DNA of 11,642 nucleotides. Source: JAFALX01 sp036378495 (lineage in GTDB: Bacteria; Chloroflexota; Dormibacteria; Aeolococcales; Aeolococcaceae). The position numbers and the translations under genes are program-made. This document shows, one piece after another, positions 5,678 through 11,642 of the stretch. Numbering within the stretch: the first letter of the stretch is position 1; every line of letters starts with the position of its first letter. The stretch is taken from NCBI GenBank assembly GCA_036378495.1, contig DASUWI010000075.1, positions 1-11,642 on the forward strand. Reading direction: 5' to 3'. The notes beneath the pieces were generated by a model. It did no database searches. It had not been told where the DNA came from and saw nothing but the letters and a program-made list of their open reading frames with translations.

Positions 5678-7075
5678 GTGGGTGGCGTCGATCGACAGAC
5701 ACGCAGGAACCTGACAGAGACAGTGCAAACTCAGGGCTCCCTGAGCGACGGAGGACTCGGGGCGCTGCTGGAGACGATGCAGGCTGAGCGCGCCACCGGC
5801 ACGCTCTCCATCCAGAACGGCTCCGACAGTTGCTCGCTGTACTTCCTCTTCGGCCACCTCTTCCACGCCAGCGGCGCCGCCGGGCAGGGCGAGGAGGTGG
5901 TTGTTGGCGCCCTCGGCTGGCACGACGGGTCGTACCAGTTCGACCCCCGGGCGAAGCTTCCGGCGGAGGAGACGATCAAATCGTCGCCGGCCGAGCTGAT
6001 CGCCGCGGCGGACACGCGCCGGGCCGCCTACGGCTCGCCCTACCCGGGGGAGTCGGCCTACTACGCCACGCCGGAGCCGGATCGCCGCTCCGCGTTCGAG
6101 CCGTACATCGGCCCCTCCCGGCCCAGCGCGCCTGAGCCGGAGATCGCGGCGGACACCGGGTCGGGCCTGGCGTCCTGGGCGGCCACGCAGGACACCACGA
6201 TCGACGCGCCCCCACCGGAGCCGATCGCGTACCCCACCCGCGAGATCCAGATCCCGCAGCAGCCCAGCCCCTCGCTGTCGTCCAAGGGGTTCCCCACGCC
6301 GGCGCCGTATTCGTCGCCTGCGCCCTACTCGTCGCCGGAGCCGTCCTACTCGACCCCGGAGCGCAGCACCTACGTGCCGTCGAGCGCCAGCGCCGCCGCG
6401 GCCACGCCCGCACCGATCGCCGCCGGCGCCTACGACACGGCCACCGGCCCGGTCTTCTATCCGCTGCCCGCCGGCCGGCCCCACTACGAGGGCCTCAAGA
6501 GCGCGTTCGTCGACTTCCCCCGCCTCCTGCGCACGCTTCGCAACGATCGCCACACCGGCTACGTGCGCCTGGCCGGAGGCGCCTCGCGCTACTCCGGCTT
6601 CATCCTGCTCCACGAGGGCCGCGTCCTCGAGGCGCTCTGCAGCAGCGGCGAGGTGTCCCAGGGTGAGGCCGCATTCCTTCAGCTGCGGCGGCACATGGAC
6701 GACGGTGACGGAGTCATCGATGTCGTCGAGCTCGACGGCGCGGTGGTCGACGCCCTCGCCCGGCTCAACACCGGCCGCCCGCTGTTCCTCGGGCTGCTGG
6801 GTCGCTTCGTCAACGTCGACGCGCTGCTCGAGTACCTCCACGACGAGCGTCTCGACGGCTCGGTGATCGTGTCCACGACAGACAGCCTGGCGATCATCCT
6901 GCTGAGTGAGGGCGGGGTGCTGGGCTCCTACACGGACTCGCAGCGCCGCCTCGATCAGACCACGGGGCCGGCCGCTGCCCTGGCCCGCGACAAGTCGTCT
7001 CGTATCGACGTGAAGGGGCCGCCGACCAAGATGGCCTCGCTCGACGTCGAGAGCGCGCTCGACCGCCCCTACTGA
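5678..7075 (+). CDS. DUF4388 (PATAN-like) protein with three repeated modules and a Pro/Ser linker
   Basis: A 465-residue cytoplasmic protein without signal peptide or membrane helix. The N-terminus (about 18-115) matches the DUF4388/PATAN pattern, known from PatA-like and gliding- or signalling-associated proteins and often fused to receiver domains. I see the same module three times: residues 27-64, 280-319 and 380-417, each reading LL, a helix ending in ER or DR, then TG or DG, a strand, a gap, a hydrophobic strand, G and a final L/H/A segment. Between the first and second lies a disordered Pro/Ser/Tyr-rich linker (about 118-268) with two APYSSP repeats. The start is GTG at 5678; GTG at 5723 is equally possible, as it lies just before the domain. 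The divergent response regulator suggests a signalling partnership. The biochemical role is unknown. Confidence 0.82.
   Translation: MGGVDRQTRRNLTETVQTQGSLSDGGLGALLETMQAERATGTLSIQNGSDSCSLYFLFGHLFHASGAAGQGEEVVVGALGWHDGSYQFDPRAKLPAEETIKSSPAELIAAADTRRAAYGSPYPGESAYYATPEPDRRSAFEPYIGPSRPSAPEPEIAADTGSGLASWAATQDTTIDAPPPEPIAYPTREIQIPQQPSPSLSSKGFPTPAPYSSPAPYSSPEPSYSTPERSTYVPSSASAAAATPAPIAAGAYDTATGPVFYPLPAGRPHYEGLKSAFVDFPRLLRTLRNDRHTGYVRLAGGASRYSGFILLHEGRVLEALCSSGEVSQGEAAFLQLRRHMDDGDGVIDVVELDGAVVDALARLNTGRPLFLGLLGRFVNVDALLEYLHDERLDGSVIVSTTDSLAIILLSEGGVLGSYTDSQRRLDQTTGPAAALARDKSSRIDVKGPPTKMASLDVESALDRPY
6302..6337 (+). repeat. Two tandem 18-bp units coding for APYSSP
   Basis: Bases 6302-6319 and 6320-6337 encode APYSSP twice (residues 209-220 of the DUF4388 protein), with three base differences between units. 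A diverged third unit (EPSYST) follows. It is an in-frame linker repeat that could vary in copy number without a frameshift. Confidence 0.7.
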
Positions 7076-7095
7076 GCCTGCAGCCGCGGCGTCGG

Positions 7096-8856
7096 GTGCG
7101 CTGGTCTCGGCGGCCTTCCGTATGGCCCGGTCGACTGGCGCTGATGGTGGCCGTCGCCGGCCTCGCCGCATCGCTGAGCAGCTGCTTTGCCGGACCGCCA
7201 CAGGTCATCTCGCTGACGCCGAGCCGCGGCTCCATCGGGGTTCCCGCTGACACGCCCATCGCGGTGCAGTTCGACCGCGCCGTGGTGCGCACGTCGGTCG
7301 CCGGCCGCTTCACCGTCTCGCCGGGCATCCCCGACTGCAACCTCGCCGCTGCCTTTGCCGCCGCCCGCAGCGACCCCTGCGCCGTGGTGTGGTCCGACGG
7401 CGGCGCGGTGTTCACGCTCGAGCATCCGCGGGCTGTGCTGGCGCCGGACACGCAGTACACGTTCACGCTGCGAGGCGGGTTTCGCGACGCCGCGGGAGCC
7501 GTCAACACCGTCGACCACACATGGAACATCACAACCGCCGGCGCACCGCAGGCGCGCGTGCTGTCGCCGTCCGACGGGGCGACCGGGGTGCCCATCGACG
7601 GCCCGCTGACCGTCGACTTCAACTCCGGCATGGACGCCGCCACGACCGAAGCCGCGATCACCCTCGACCCTGCCGTCCCGGGCACGCAGGTGATCCGCAA
7701 CGACAAGGACAAGAGCCGCTTCATGCTCGTCCCGGGCCGCCTGCTGCTTCCCCACGTCACGTACCGGCTGTCCGTCGCCGCGACCGCGACCGACCTGCAC
7801 GGCCAGCGGCTCTTCGCGCCGCAGACGATCACGTTCACCACCGGCGGGCTCTCGCCCGGCGCCCACGGGCTGCTGCTCGCCCGCACCCAGAACCAGGGCC
7901 CCACCGAGGTGCTGCTGACAGCGCTGTCGCCTGTCGAGGACGGCATGCCGATCACCGCGCAGGTGGCACTCTCCGCACCGCTGTGCGGCGATGCCACCGG
8001 ATGCGGCGCCGCCCCACCGGGCACACCGCTCTACACCTACGCCGCCGCCACGCTGTCGCCAGACGATCGCTGGATCGCCGTGGTCGAGGAGGACCAGACG
8101 ATCGCAGACGCGCCGCCGGCACTGCTCATCCTCGACGCGGCGTCCGGGGCTTTCCATACAGCGTTCCCGGGCGGGACACTTCCCTCGTGGTCTCCAGACG
8201 GCAGCGTGCTCGCGTATTCGGCCGGTGCCGCCGTGCACCTCTACACGCCTGCGACCATGGCGACCGCCGCCCTGCCCCCCGGCGACGCGCTGGCAGCTCC
8301 TCCCGTCTGGAGCCCCTCGGGCGAGCTGCTGGCACTCGACGAGATGTCCTCTGGCGGTGAGCACGTGGTCCTCGCCGACGCCGCGGCCGACGCACGGTTC
8401 GCCGTGCCGGGCGTGACCGGTGACGCCACGGCGCCGGCGCTGGCTCCGGACGGCTCCGCTCTGGCGGTGTATCGCAGCGGGCGCATCGCGGTCGGTACCT
8501 GGATCGTCGCGCTCGGCGGTGCGTCGGCGCCTCGCGCCCTCGGAGCGCCCGGTATCCCCGTGGGGTTCGCCGACAGCGTGACGCTCGTGGTTCGTTCGGC
8601 TCCCGCCGACGGGCCGCTGACTCTGAGCCGGGTCAGTCTCACAGGCGGCGACGTCATCCCGATTCCGCTGGCGGTGAGCGGCATCGCGCCGACCACCCCC
8701 ATCGTGCTGGCCCCGTCGGGGCGGCAGCTGGCCTTCCTGGCGGCGCCCGCCGGCATCACGAATGCGTTCATCGTCAACGCCGACGGCAGTGGCGCCCAAG
8801 CGCTCACGGCGTTCGGGCCGGGCACCTTCCAGGTGGCGGCCATCACGCTCAACTGA
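7096..8856 (+). CDS. Lipoprotein with two Big_5-type Ig domains and a TolB/PD40-like beta-propeller
   Basis: A 586-residue exported protein. The N-terminus (MRWSRRPSVWPGRLALMV) is basic then hydrophobic, ending in the lipobox LSSC with Cys30 as the likely lipidated residue. Two SbsA-like Ig (Big_5) domains follow: about 35-148 (SLTPSRGSIGVPADTPIAVQF) and 152-250 (VLSPSDGATGVPIDGPLTVDF). Residues about 315-570 hold five or so propeller blades of the PD40 type: LSPDDRWIAVV, WSPDGSVLAYS, WSPSGELLALD, LAPDGSALAVY and LAPSGRQLAFL, ending in NADGSGAQALT. Four further cysteines (81, 95, 297, 303) may form two disulphides. The start is GTG at 7096, 20 bases after the DUF4388 stop; ATG at 7144 would lose the basic n-region. 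The TGA overlaps the next ATG by one base, which suggests envelope functions shared with that glycosyltransferase. Confidence 0.85.
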   Translation: MRWSRRPSVWPGRLALMVAVAGLAASLSSCFAGPPQVISLTPSRGSIGVPADTPIAVQFDRAVVRTSVAGRFTVSPGIPDCNLAAAFAAARSDPCAVVWSDGGAVFTLEHPRAVLAPDTQYTFTLRGGFRDAAGAVNTVDHTWNITTAGAPQARVLSPSDGATGVPIDGPLTVDFNSGMDAATTEAAITLDPAVPGTQVIRNDKDKSRFMLVPGRLLLPHVTYRLSVAATATDLHGQRLFAPQTITFTTGGLSPGAHGLLLARTQNQGPTEVLLTALSPVEDGMPITAQVALSAPLCGDATGCGAAPPGTPLYTYAAATLSPDDRWIAVVEEDQTIADAPPALLILDAASGAFHTAFPGGTLPSWSPDGSVLAYSAGAAVHLYTPATMATAALPPGDALAAPPVWSPSGELLALDEMSSGGEHVVLADAAADARFAVPGVTGDATAPALAPDGSALAVYRSGRIAVGTWIVALGGASAPRALGAPGIPVGFADSVTLVVRSAPADGPLTLSRVSLTGGDVIPIPLAVSGIAPTTPIVLAPSGRQLAFLAAPAGITNAFIVNADGSGAQALTAFGPGTFQVAAITLN

Positions 8857-10010
8857 TGGCGCGCCTCCTCTTCCTCATCGCCGACACCGGCGGCGGCCAC
8901 CGCGCCGCCGCGAGCGCCGTCGCACGCCAGCTCGAGGCGCAGGCACCGGGCCGGCACGAGATCCGCATCGTCGACCCCTTCGTCGAGGCCTCGCCACGGA
9001 TCGTGGGACGCACCACCGGGCTCTACGGGCCGCTGACGCGGTACGGATCGTGGGGCTGGGGCGCGCTGTACCACGCGACCAACTCGCGCGCCATGGTCAC
9101 CGCCCTGGCGGGATCGCTGCTCCGCCTGGTGGACCGCGGCATCGCCCGCGCCGCCGAGCCGGTGCCGGCACTCATCGTCTCGTTCCACCCGCTGCTCAAC
9201 CACCCGGCCGTGCGCGTGGCAAAGCGGCTGACGCCGCGGCCTCCGGTTGTCACGGTGATCACCGACCTGGTGAACTTCCATGCGTCATGGGCGTGCTCCG
9301 GGGTGGAGGCGGTGGTCGTCCCTTCCCCGGGCGGCCGCGATCGGTGCCGGCGTGCGGGCATTCCCGCGGACCGCTGCCACGAGATGGGGCTTGCCGTCGA
9401 CCCCGGCTACGCGAAGCCTCCACCGACCCCCGCCGAGAGGCGCCGATTGCGCGAGGTCATCGGCCTCGATCCCGACCGCTTCGTGGTCCTGCTCTGTGGC
9501 GGAGCCGACGGTTCCGGGGGCCTCGCTCGCCGCGCCCGGGCACTCGCCGCCACCGGTCTTGACATCGACATCGCCGTGATCTGTGGACGCAACCGCGGCT
9601 GCGCCCGGCGGCTCGAGCGGTTCCGCGACCGACGCGGCCGTCCGCTCACGGTGCGCGGCTTCGTCGACAACATGGGTGATTGGATCCGCGCCGCCGATGT
9701 GATCGCCACCAAAGCCGGCCCGAGCACGATCGCCGAGACCCTGTGCTGCGGGGTGCCGCTGCTGCTGACGTTCTATCTTCCCGGCCAGGAGCGCGGCAAT
9801 GTCGAGTGGGTCGTCGACTCTGGTGCCGGACGGTACGCCCCCACCGTGTCGCAGCTCGTCGACGCCGTGACCGAGCTCGCCGTGCCCGGCTCCCCGGCGC
9901 TGGCGCGCATGCGCGCGACGGTGGGCGCGCTGGCGCGGCCGGACGCAACCGAGCGCATCGCGGATCTCATCGACCGGCTGGCTGCGGCCGCGTCGGTTGC
10001 GGCGGCGTGA
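8856..10010 (+). CDS. MGDG-synthase/UgtP-type glycosyltransferase (GT28)
   Basis: A 384-residue GT-B glycosyltransferase that would transfer a sugar from a nucleotide donor to a lipid acceptor, most likely diacylglycerol, at the inner face of the membrane. The N-terminal domain (MGDG_synth type) begins with LIADTGGGHRAAA (8-19), the conserved GGGH acceptor-side motif, and has VTVITDLVNFHASW (132-145). The C-terminal donor-binding domain has VLLCGGADGSGG (211-222), VRGFVDNMGDWIRAADV (267-283), KAGPSTIAE (286-294) and LPGQERGNVEWVV (308-320), the last being typical of MGDG synthases and UgtP. No membrane helix is seen, as is usual for monotopic members. It overlaps the lipoprotein stop by one base and its TGA shares GTGA with the recF start. 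The sugar and acceptor cannot be read from the sequence. Confidence 0.9.
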   Translation: MARLLFLIADTGGGHRAAASAVARQLEAQAPGRHEIRIVDPFVEASPRIVGRTTGLYGPLTRYGSWGWGALYHATNSRAMVTALAGSLLRLVDRGIARAAEPVPALIVSFHPLLNHPAVRVAKRLTPRPPVVTVITDLVNFHASWACSGVEAVVVPSPGGRDRCRRAGIPADRCHEMGLAVDPGYAKPPPTPAERRRLREVIGLDPDRFVVLLCGGADGSGGLARRARALAATGLDIDIAVICGRNRGCARRLERFRDRRGRPLTVRGFVDNMGDWIRAADVIATKAGPSTIAETLCCGVPLLLTFYLPGQERGNVEWVVDSGAGRYAPTVSQLVDAVTELAVPGSPALARMRATVGALARPDATERIADLIDRLAAAASVAAA

Positions 10011-11164
10011 GCGCGACGGCCGTCGCGGCTCGATGCGCCATCTCTCGGCTGCGTCTCTTCCGGTTCCGGAACTACGCCGGCGTGACAGTCGCCTTCGGCG
10101 ACTCGCTCAACGTCATCGCGGGCGCCAACGCGCAGGGCAAGACGAACCTTCTCGAGGCGGCGGCGACCCTGGCGCTCACGCGCTCCCCGCGCGCGGCCAG
10201 CAGCGCCGATCTCCTGATGTGGGGAGCCGACGCCGCGGCTGTCGAGGGCGCTGTGGCCCGGCCCGGAGGGGACCGCACGCTTTCCGTCCATCTCGAACGT
10301 ACCGGCGATGGTGAGCGCGTCACGCGTTCCACCACCGTGGACGGCAAGGCTCGCGCAGCTCGCGCAGTGCTCGGGCTCTGCCCGGTGGTGATGTTCTGGC
10401 CCGACGACCTGCAGCTGGTTAAGGCTGGGCCCGATGCGCGACGCCGCCTCCTGGACGTCCTCCTGGCGCAGCTGCAGCCGCGCACCGCGGCACACATGTC
10501 CCGGTATCGCCGGGTGTTGGAGCAGCGCAACGCACTGCTGCACCGGTTCCGCCTCGAGGGGCGGAGCGGACCCGAGCTCGACGGCTTCACGCAGGAGCTC
10601 GCGCATCACGGCGCGCGAATCGCCGTCGCGCGCGCGACGCTGCTGCAGGAGCTGGCGCCACTCGCGGCAGGGGCCCTCCGCGACCTGAGCGGCGGCTCCG
10701 AGGACCTCACGCTGCACTACCTCGCCGCCCATGGACAGATGAGCTCCGACGCGGAGGGAACGGAAGCCGACCTCCTGGCAGCGCTGCGTGCGCGCTCGGC
10801 GGAGGAGCTCGCTCGCGGTGTGACGGTCGCCGGCCCGCATCGCGACGACGTCTCGATCCTGCTCGACGGCCGTCCGGCTCGGACCGCCGCGTCACAGGGG
10901 CAGCAGCGCAGCGTGGTCCTGGCGCTCAAGCTGGCCGAGATGCGTCACGTCCGCCGGTGCACGGGCGCGTCGCCGGTGGTCATGCTCGACGACGTGCTCA
11001 GCGAGCTGGACCGCAACCGCCGAGCCCAGCTTCTCGCCATGCTGACGAGCAGCGGCGGTGCCCAGGTGCTGGTGACCACCACCGAACCTCTCGCCGACCT
11101 CGACACGGCGGCCGGCGTGCGCCACTTCCGTGTCGTCGACGGCACAGTTGACGAAGAGTCATGA
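10007..11164 (+). CDS. recF: DNA replication/repair protein RecF
   Basis: An SMC-like ABC-type ATPase that helps load RecA at single-strand gaps together with RecO and RecR. The 385-residue length is normal. Motifs in order: RLRLFRFRNYAG (14-25), the usual RecF start; Walker A GANAQGKTN (39-47); MFWPDDLQLVK (129-139); GPHRDD (276-281); the ABC signature SQGQQRSVVLALKLAE (296-311); Walker B VVMLDDVLSELD (324-335); and the switch region VTTTE (356-360). The start is GTG at 10007, sharing GTGA with the glycosyltransferase stop; the frame is open further upstream, but that part is a shadow of the glycosyltransferase. The stop shares ATGA with the dciA start. dnaA and dnaN, its frequent neighbours, are not in the window. 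Confidence 0.96.
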   Translation: MSATAVAARCAISRLRLFRFRNYAGVTVAFGDSLNVIAGANAQGKTNLLEAAATLALTRSPRAASSADLLMWGADAAAVEGAVARPGGDRTLSVHLERTGDGERVTRSTTVDGKARAARAVLGLCPVVMFWPDDLQLVKAGPDARRRLLDVLLAQLQPRTAAHMSRYRRVLEQRNALLHRFRLEGRSGPELDGFTQELAHHGARIAVARATLLQELAPLAAGALRDLSGGSEDLTLHYLAAHGQMSSDAEGTEADLLAALRARSAEELARGVTVAGPHRDDVSILLDGRPARTAASQGQQRSVVLALKLAEMRHVRRCTGASPVVMLDDVLSELDRNRRAQLLAMLTSSGGAQVLVTTTEPLADLDTAAGVRHFRVVDGTVDEES

Positions 11165-11451
11165 GAGGCGAGGAGCGGCTCTCCGACATGCTCGACCCTG
11201 CTCTACGGGGGCTGGGCGTGCGAGCCCGGGTGCGCGAGGAACGGCTGCGCCGCGTGCTGGGCGACGTGGTCGGGCCGGCCCTGGCGCCGCACTGCCGCGC
11301 CGAACGCCTCGAGCGCGGCGTGCTGCTCATCGCCACGGCAAACTCCGCGCTCGCGCACCAGCTGCAGCTCGAGTCACCCCGTCTCATCGACGCGTGCAAT
11401 GCTGCCCTCGGTGAGACGGTCGTGCGCCGGCTGCGCTTCTGCGCCATGTAG
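11161..11451 (+). CDS. dciA: DciA/DUF721 family protein (replicative helicase loader type)
   Basis: A 96-residue DUF721 protein. Members related to DciA interact with the replicative helicase DnaB and assist its loading. The family pattern is visible: a helical N-terminus (about 1-34), VLGDVVGPALAPHCRAERL (32-50) matching the usual W..VVG..la.h..p..l, then GVLLIATANSALAHQLQL (53-70) matching the conserved strand and wa.eL helix, then NAALGETVVRRLRF (80-93). The Trp common in the first motif is replaced by Val32 or Leu33. The protein ends at residue 96, so it is the short KH-like form without a long extension. It overlaps recF by ATGA; recF-dciA-gyrB is the common gene order, so gyrB may lie beyond the right edge. 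Confidence 0.85.
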   Translation: MRGEERLSDMLDPALRGLGVRARVREERLRRVLGDVVGPALAPHCRAERLERGVLLIATANSALAHQLQLESPRLIDACNAALGETVVRRLRFCAM

Positions 11452-11511
11452 CAGAGACTGCTGACGTCGCACGGGTGACGCCGTGGGGGGACGCCGAGCG
11501 AACCCGCAGAG

Positions 11512-11528
11512 CAGCGGCCATGCCGCTG
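11512..11528. repeat. 7-bp hairpin with a 3-base loop
   Basis: CAGCGGC, loop CAT, GCCGCTG: a perfect stem of seven mostly GC pairs. It sits 61 bases after the dciA stop and is not followed by a T-run. Confidence 0.6.
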
Positions 11529-11537
11529 GCAAGTGGT

Positions 11538-11582
11538 GAGTGAGGAGGGGCCCCCGCGGCGGCAGGACCCGTGAGCTCACTC
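11538..11582. repeat. Inverted repeat GAGTGAG/CTCACTC
   Basis: GAGTGAG (11538-11544) pairs perfectly with CTCACTC (11576-11582) around a 31-base loop. The right arm also belongs to a perfect 10-bp palindrome, GTGAGCTCAC (11571-11580), so two alternative pairings are possible. Confidence 0.5.
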
Positions 11583-11591
11583 GCTGGCGCT

Positions 11592-11626
11592 GCGCCAAGA
11601 AGTCGCGCACCCCACGTCGTTGGCGC
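11592..11626. repeat. Inverted repeat GCGCCAA/TTGGCGC
   Basis: GCGCCAA (11592-11598) pairs perfectly with TTGGCGC (11620-11626) around a 21-base loop. The left arm also takes part in the smaller hairpin at 11585-11597, so the two structures exclude each other. Confidence 0.5.
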
Positions 11627-11642
11627 GGCACCGGCGCTCACC

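Larger units (their letters stand above)
11452..11642. other. Intergenic region with several inverted repeats, no convincing gene
   Basis: The 191 bases after dciA hold no plausible plus-strand gene: all three frames meet stops early. A minus-strand open frame exists but has the composition of a shadow and runs into the dciA 3' end. At least three stem-forming repeats lie here (listed separately), plus TGGCG-CTG-CGCCA at 11585-11597. There is no T-run after any stem, so a simple intrinsic terminator is unlikely. The region may be the leader of the next gene. Confidence 0.6.

Noticed and set aside
6302..6337. CRISPR-like or mobile repeat
   Set aside because: The two short units are in frame and encode a Pro/Ser linker; there are no spacers or further copies.
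5672..7201. Very long minus-strand open frame opposite the DUF4388 gene
   Set aside because: It is Arg/Gly/Val-rich low-complexity sequence with no family motifs, runs fully antisense to a gene with recognisable domains, and is what GC-rich codon bias produces in the opposite frame.
7069..8799. Long minus-strand open frame opposite the lipoprotein gene
   Set aside because: The translation is rich in Arg, Gly and His with no motifs, while the plus strand has a lipobox, Ig domains and propeller blades.
9680..10006. N-terminal extension of RecF
   Set aside because: These codons are an out-of-frame shadow of the glycosyltransferase, and RecF proteins begin with the RLRLFRFRNY segment found right after GTG 10007.
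11512..11528. Intrinsic terminator after dciA
   Set aside because: The stem is strong but no T-run follows, so a canonical Rho-independent terminator is not supported.
11384..11641. Minus-strand open frame in the right-edge region
   Set aside because: Ala/Arg/Ser-rich composition without motifs, and it overlaps the conserved dciA C-terminus; more likely non-coding.
10007..11642. Replication origin near recF
   Set aside because: recF often lies near oriC, but I saw no DnaA-box clusters, no AT-rich unwinding region and no dnaA or dnaN gene.

Overview
The window is very GC-rich bacterial DNA (by eye around 70 percent), densely packed, with many GTG starts and many gene pairs that overlap by 1 to 4 bases. 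The gene content is Gram-positive-like or deep-branching: a surface protein with a C-terminal anchor resembling a sorting signal, a dihydropteroate synthase with the extra N-terminal domain typical of Firmicutes/Chloroflexi-type enzymes, a DUF4388 (PATAN) protein, an MGDG-synthase-type glycosyltransferase, and recF followed by a dciA/DUF721 gene. This fits Chloroflexota, Dormibacterota or a deep actinobacterial lineage. The sequence alone does not settle the phylum.

Layout. (1) 1-817: the 3' end of one exported C-terminally anchored protein, then a complete exported protein with a similar tail. (2) 713-1645 (-): a solitary beta-class DNA methyltransferase whose 3' end overlaps the surface-protein gene by 105 bp. 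(3) 1673-3877 (+): a compact maoC-folP-folK operon, divergent from the methyltransferase across only 27 bp. (4) 3874-4796 (-): an unrecognised soluble protein and a small two-helix membrane protein, coupled by a TGATG junction and preceded by a leaderless-type promoter. (5) 4847-5572 (-): an OmpR/PhoB-type response regulator without a kinase gene nearby. (6) 5678-7075 (+), divergent from the regulator: a protein with three DUF4388-like modules and a proline/serine-rich linker. (7) 7096-11451 (+): an overlapping cluster of an Ig-like/beta-propeller lipoprotein, a GT28-type lipid glycosyltransferase, RecF and DciA. (8) 11452-11642: about 190 bases with no convincing gene but several inverted repeats; gyrB would be the usual next gene beyond the window.

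Functional links. folP and folK catalyse consecutive steps of folate synthesis; folB, which often lies with them, is absent here. The response regulator and the DUF4388 protein share a 105-bp divergent promoter region and may form a signalling module. RecF (repair of single-strand gaps) and DciA (loading of the replicative helicase) normally sit in the dnaA-dnaN-recF-dciA-gyrB region. Here they follow envelope genes without dnaA or dnaN, with 4-base stop/start overlaps that suggest translational coupling. I found no CRISPR array, tRNA, rRNA, insertion sequence or phage gene. The most noteworthy points are the triple-module DUF4388 protein opposite an orphan regulator, the envelope-to-replication gene fusion, the 105-bp antiparallel overlap, and the structured 3' region.
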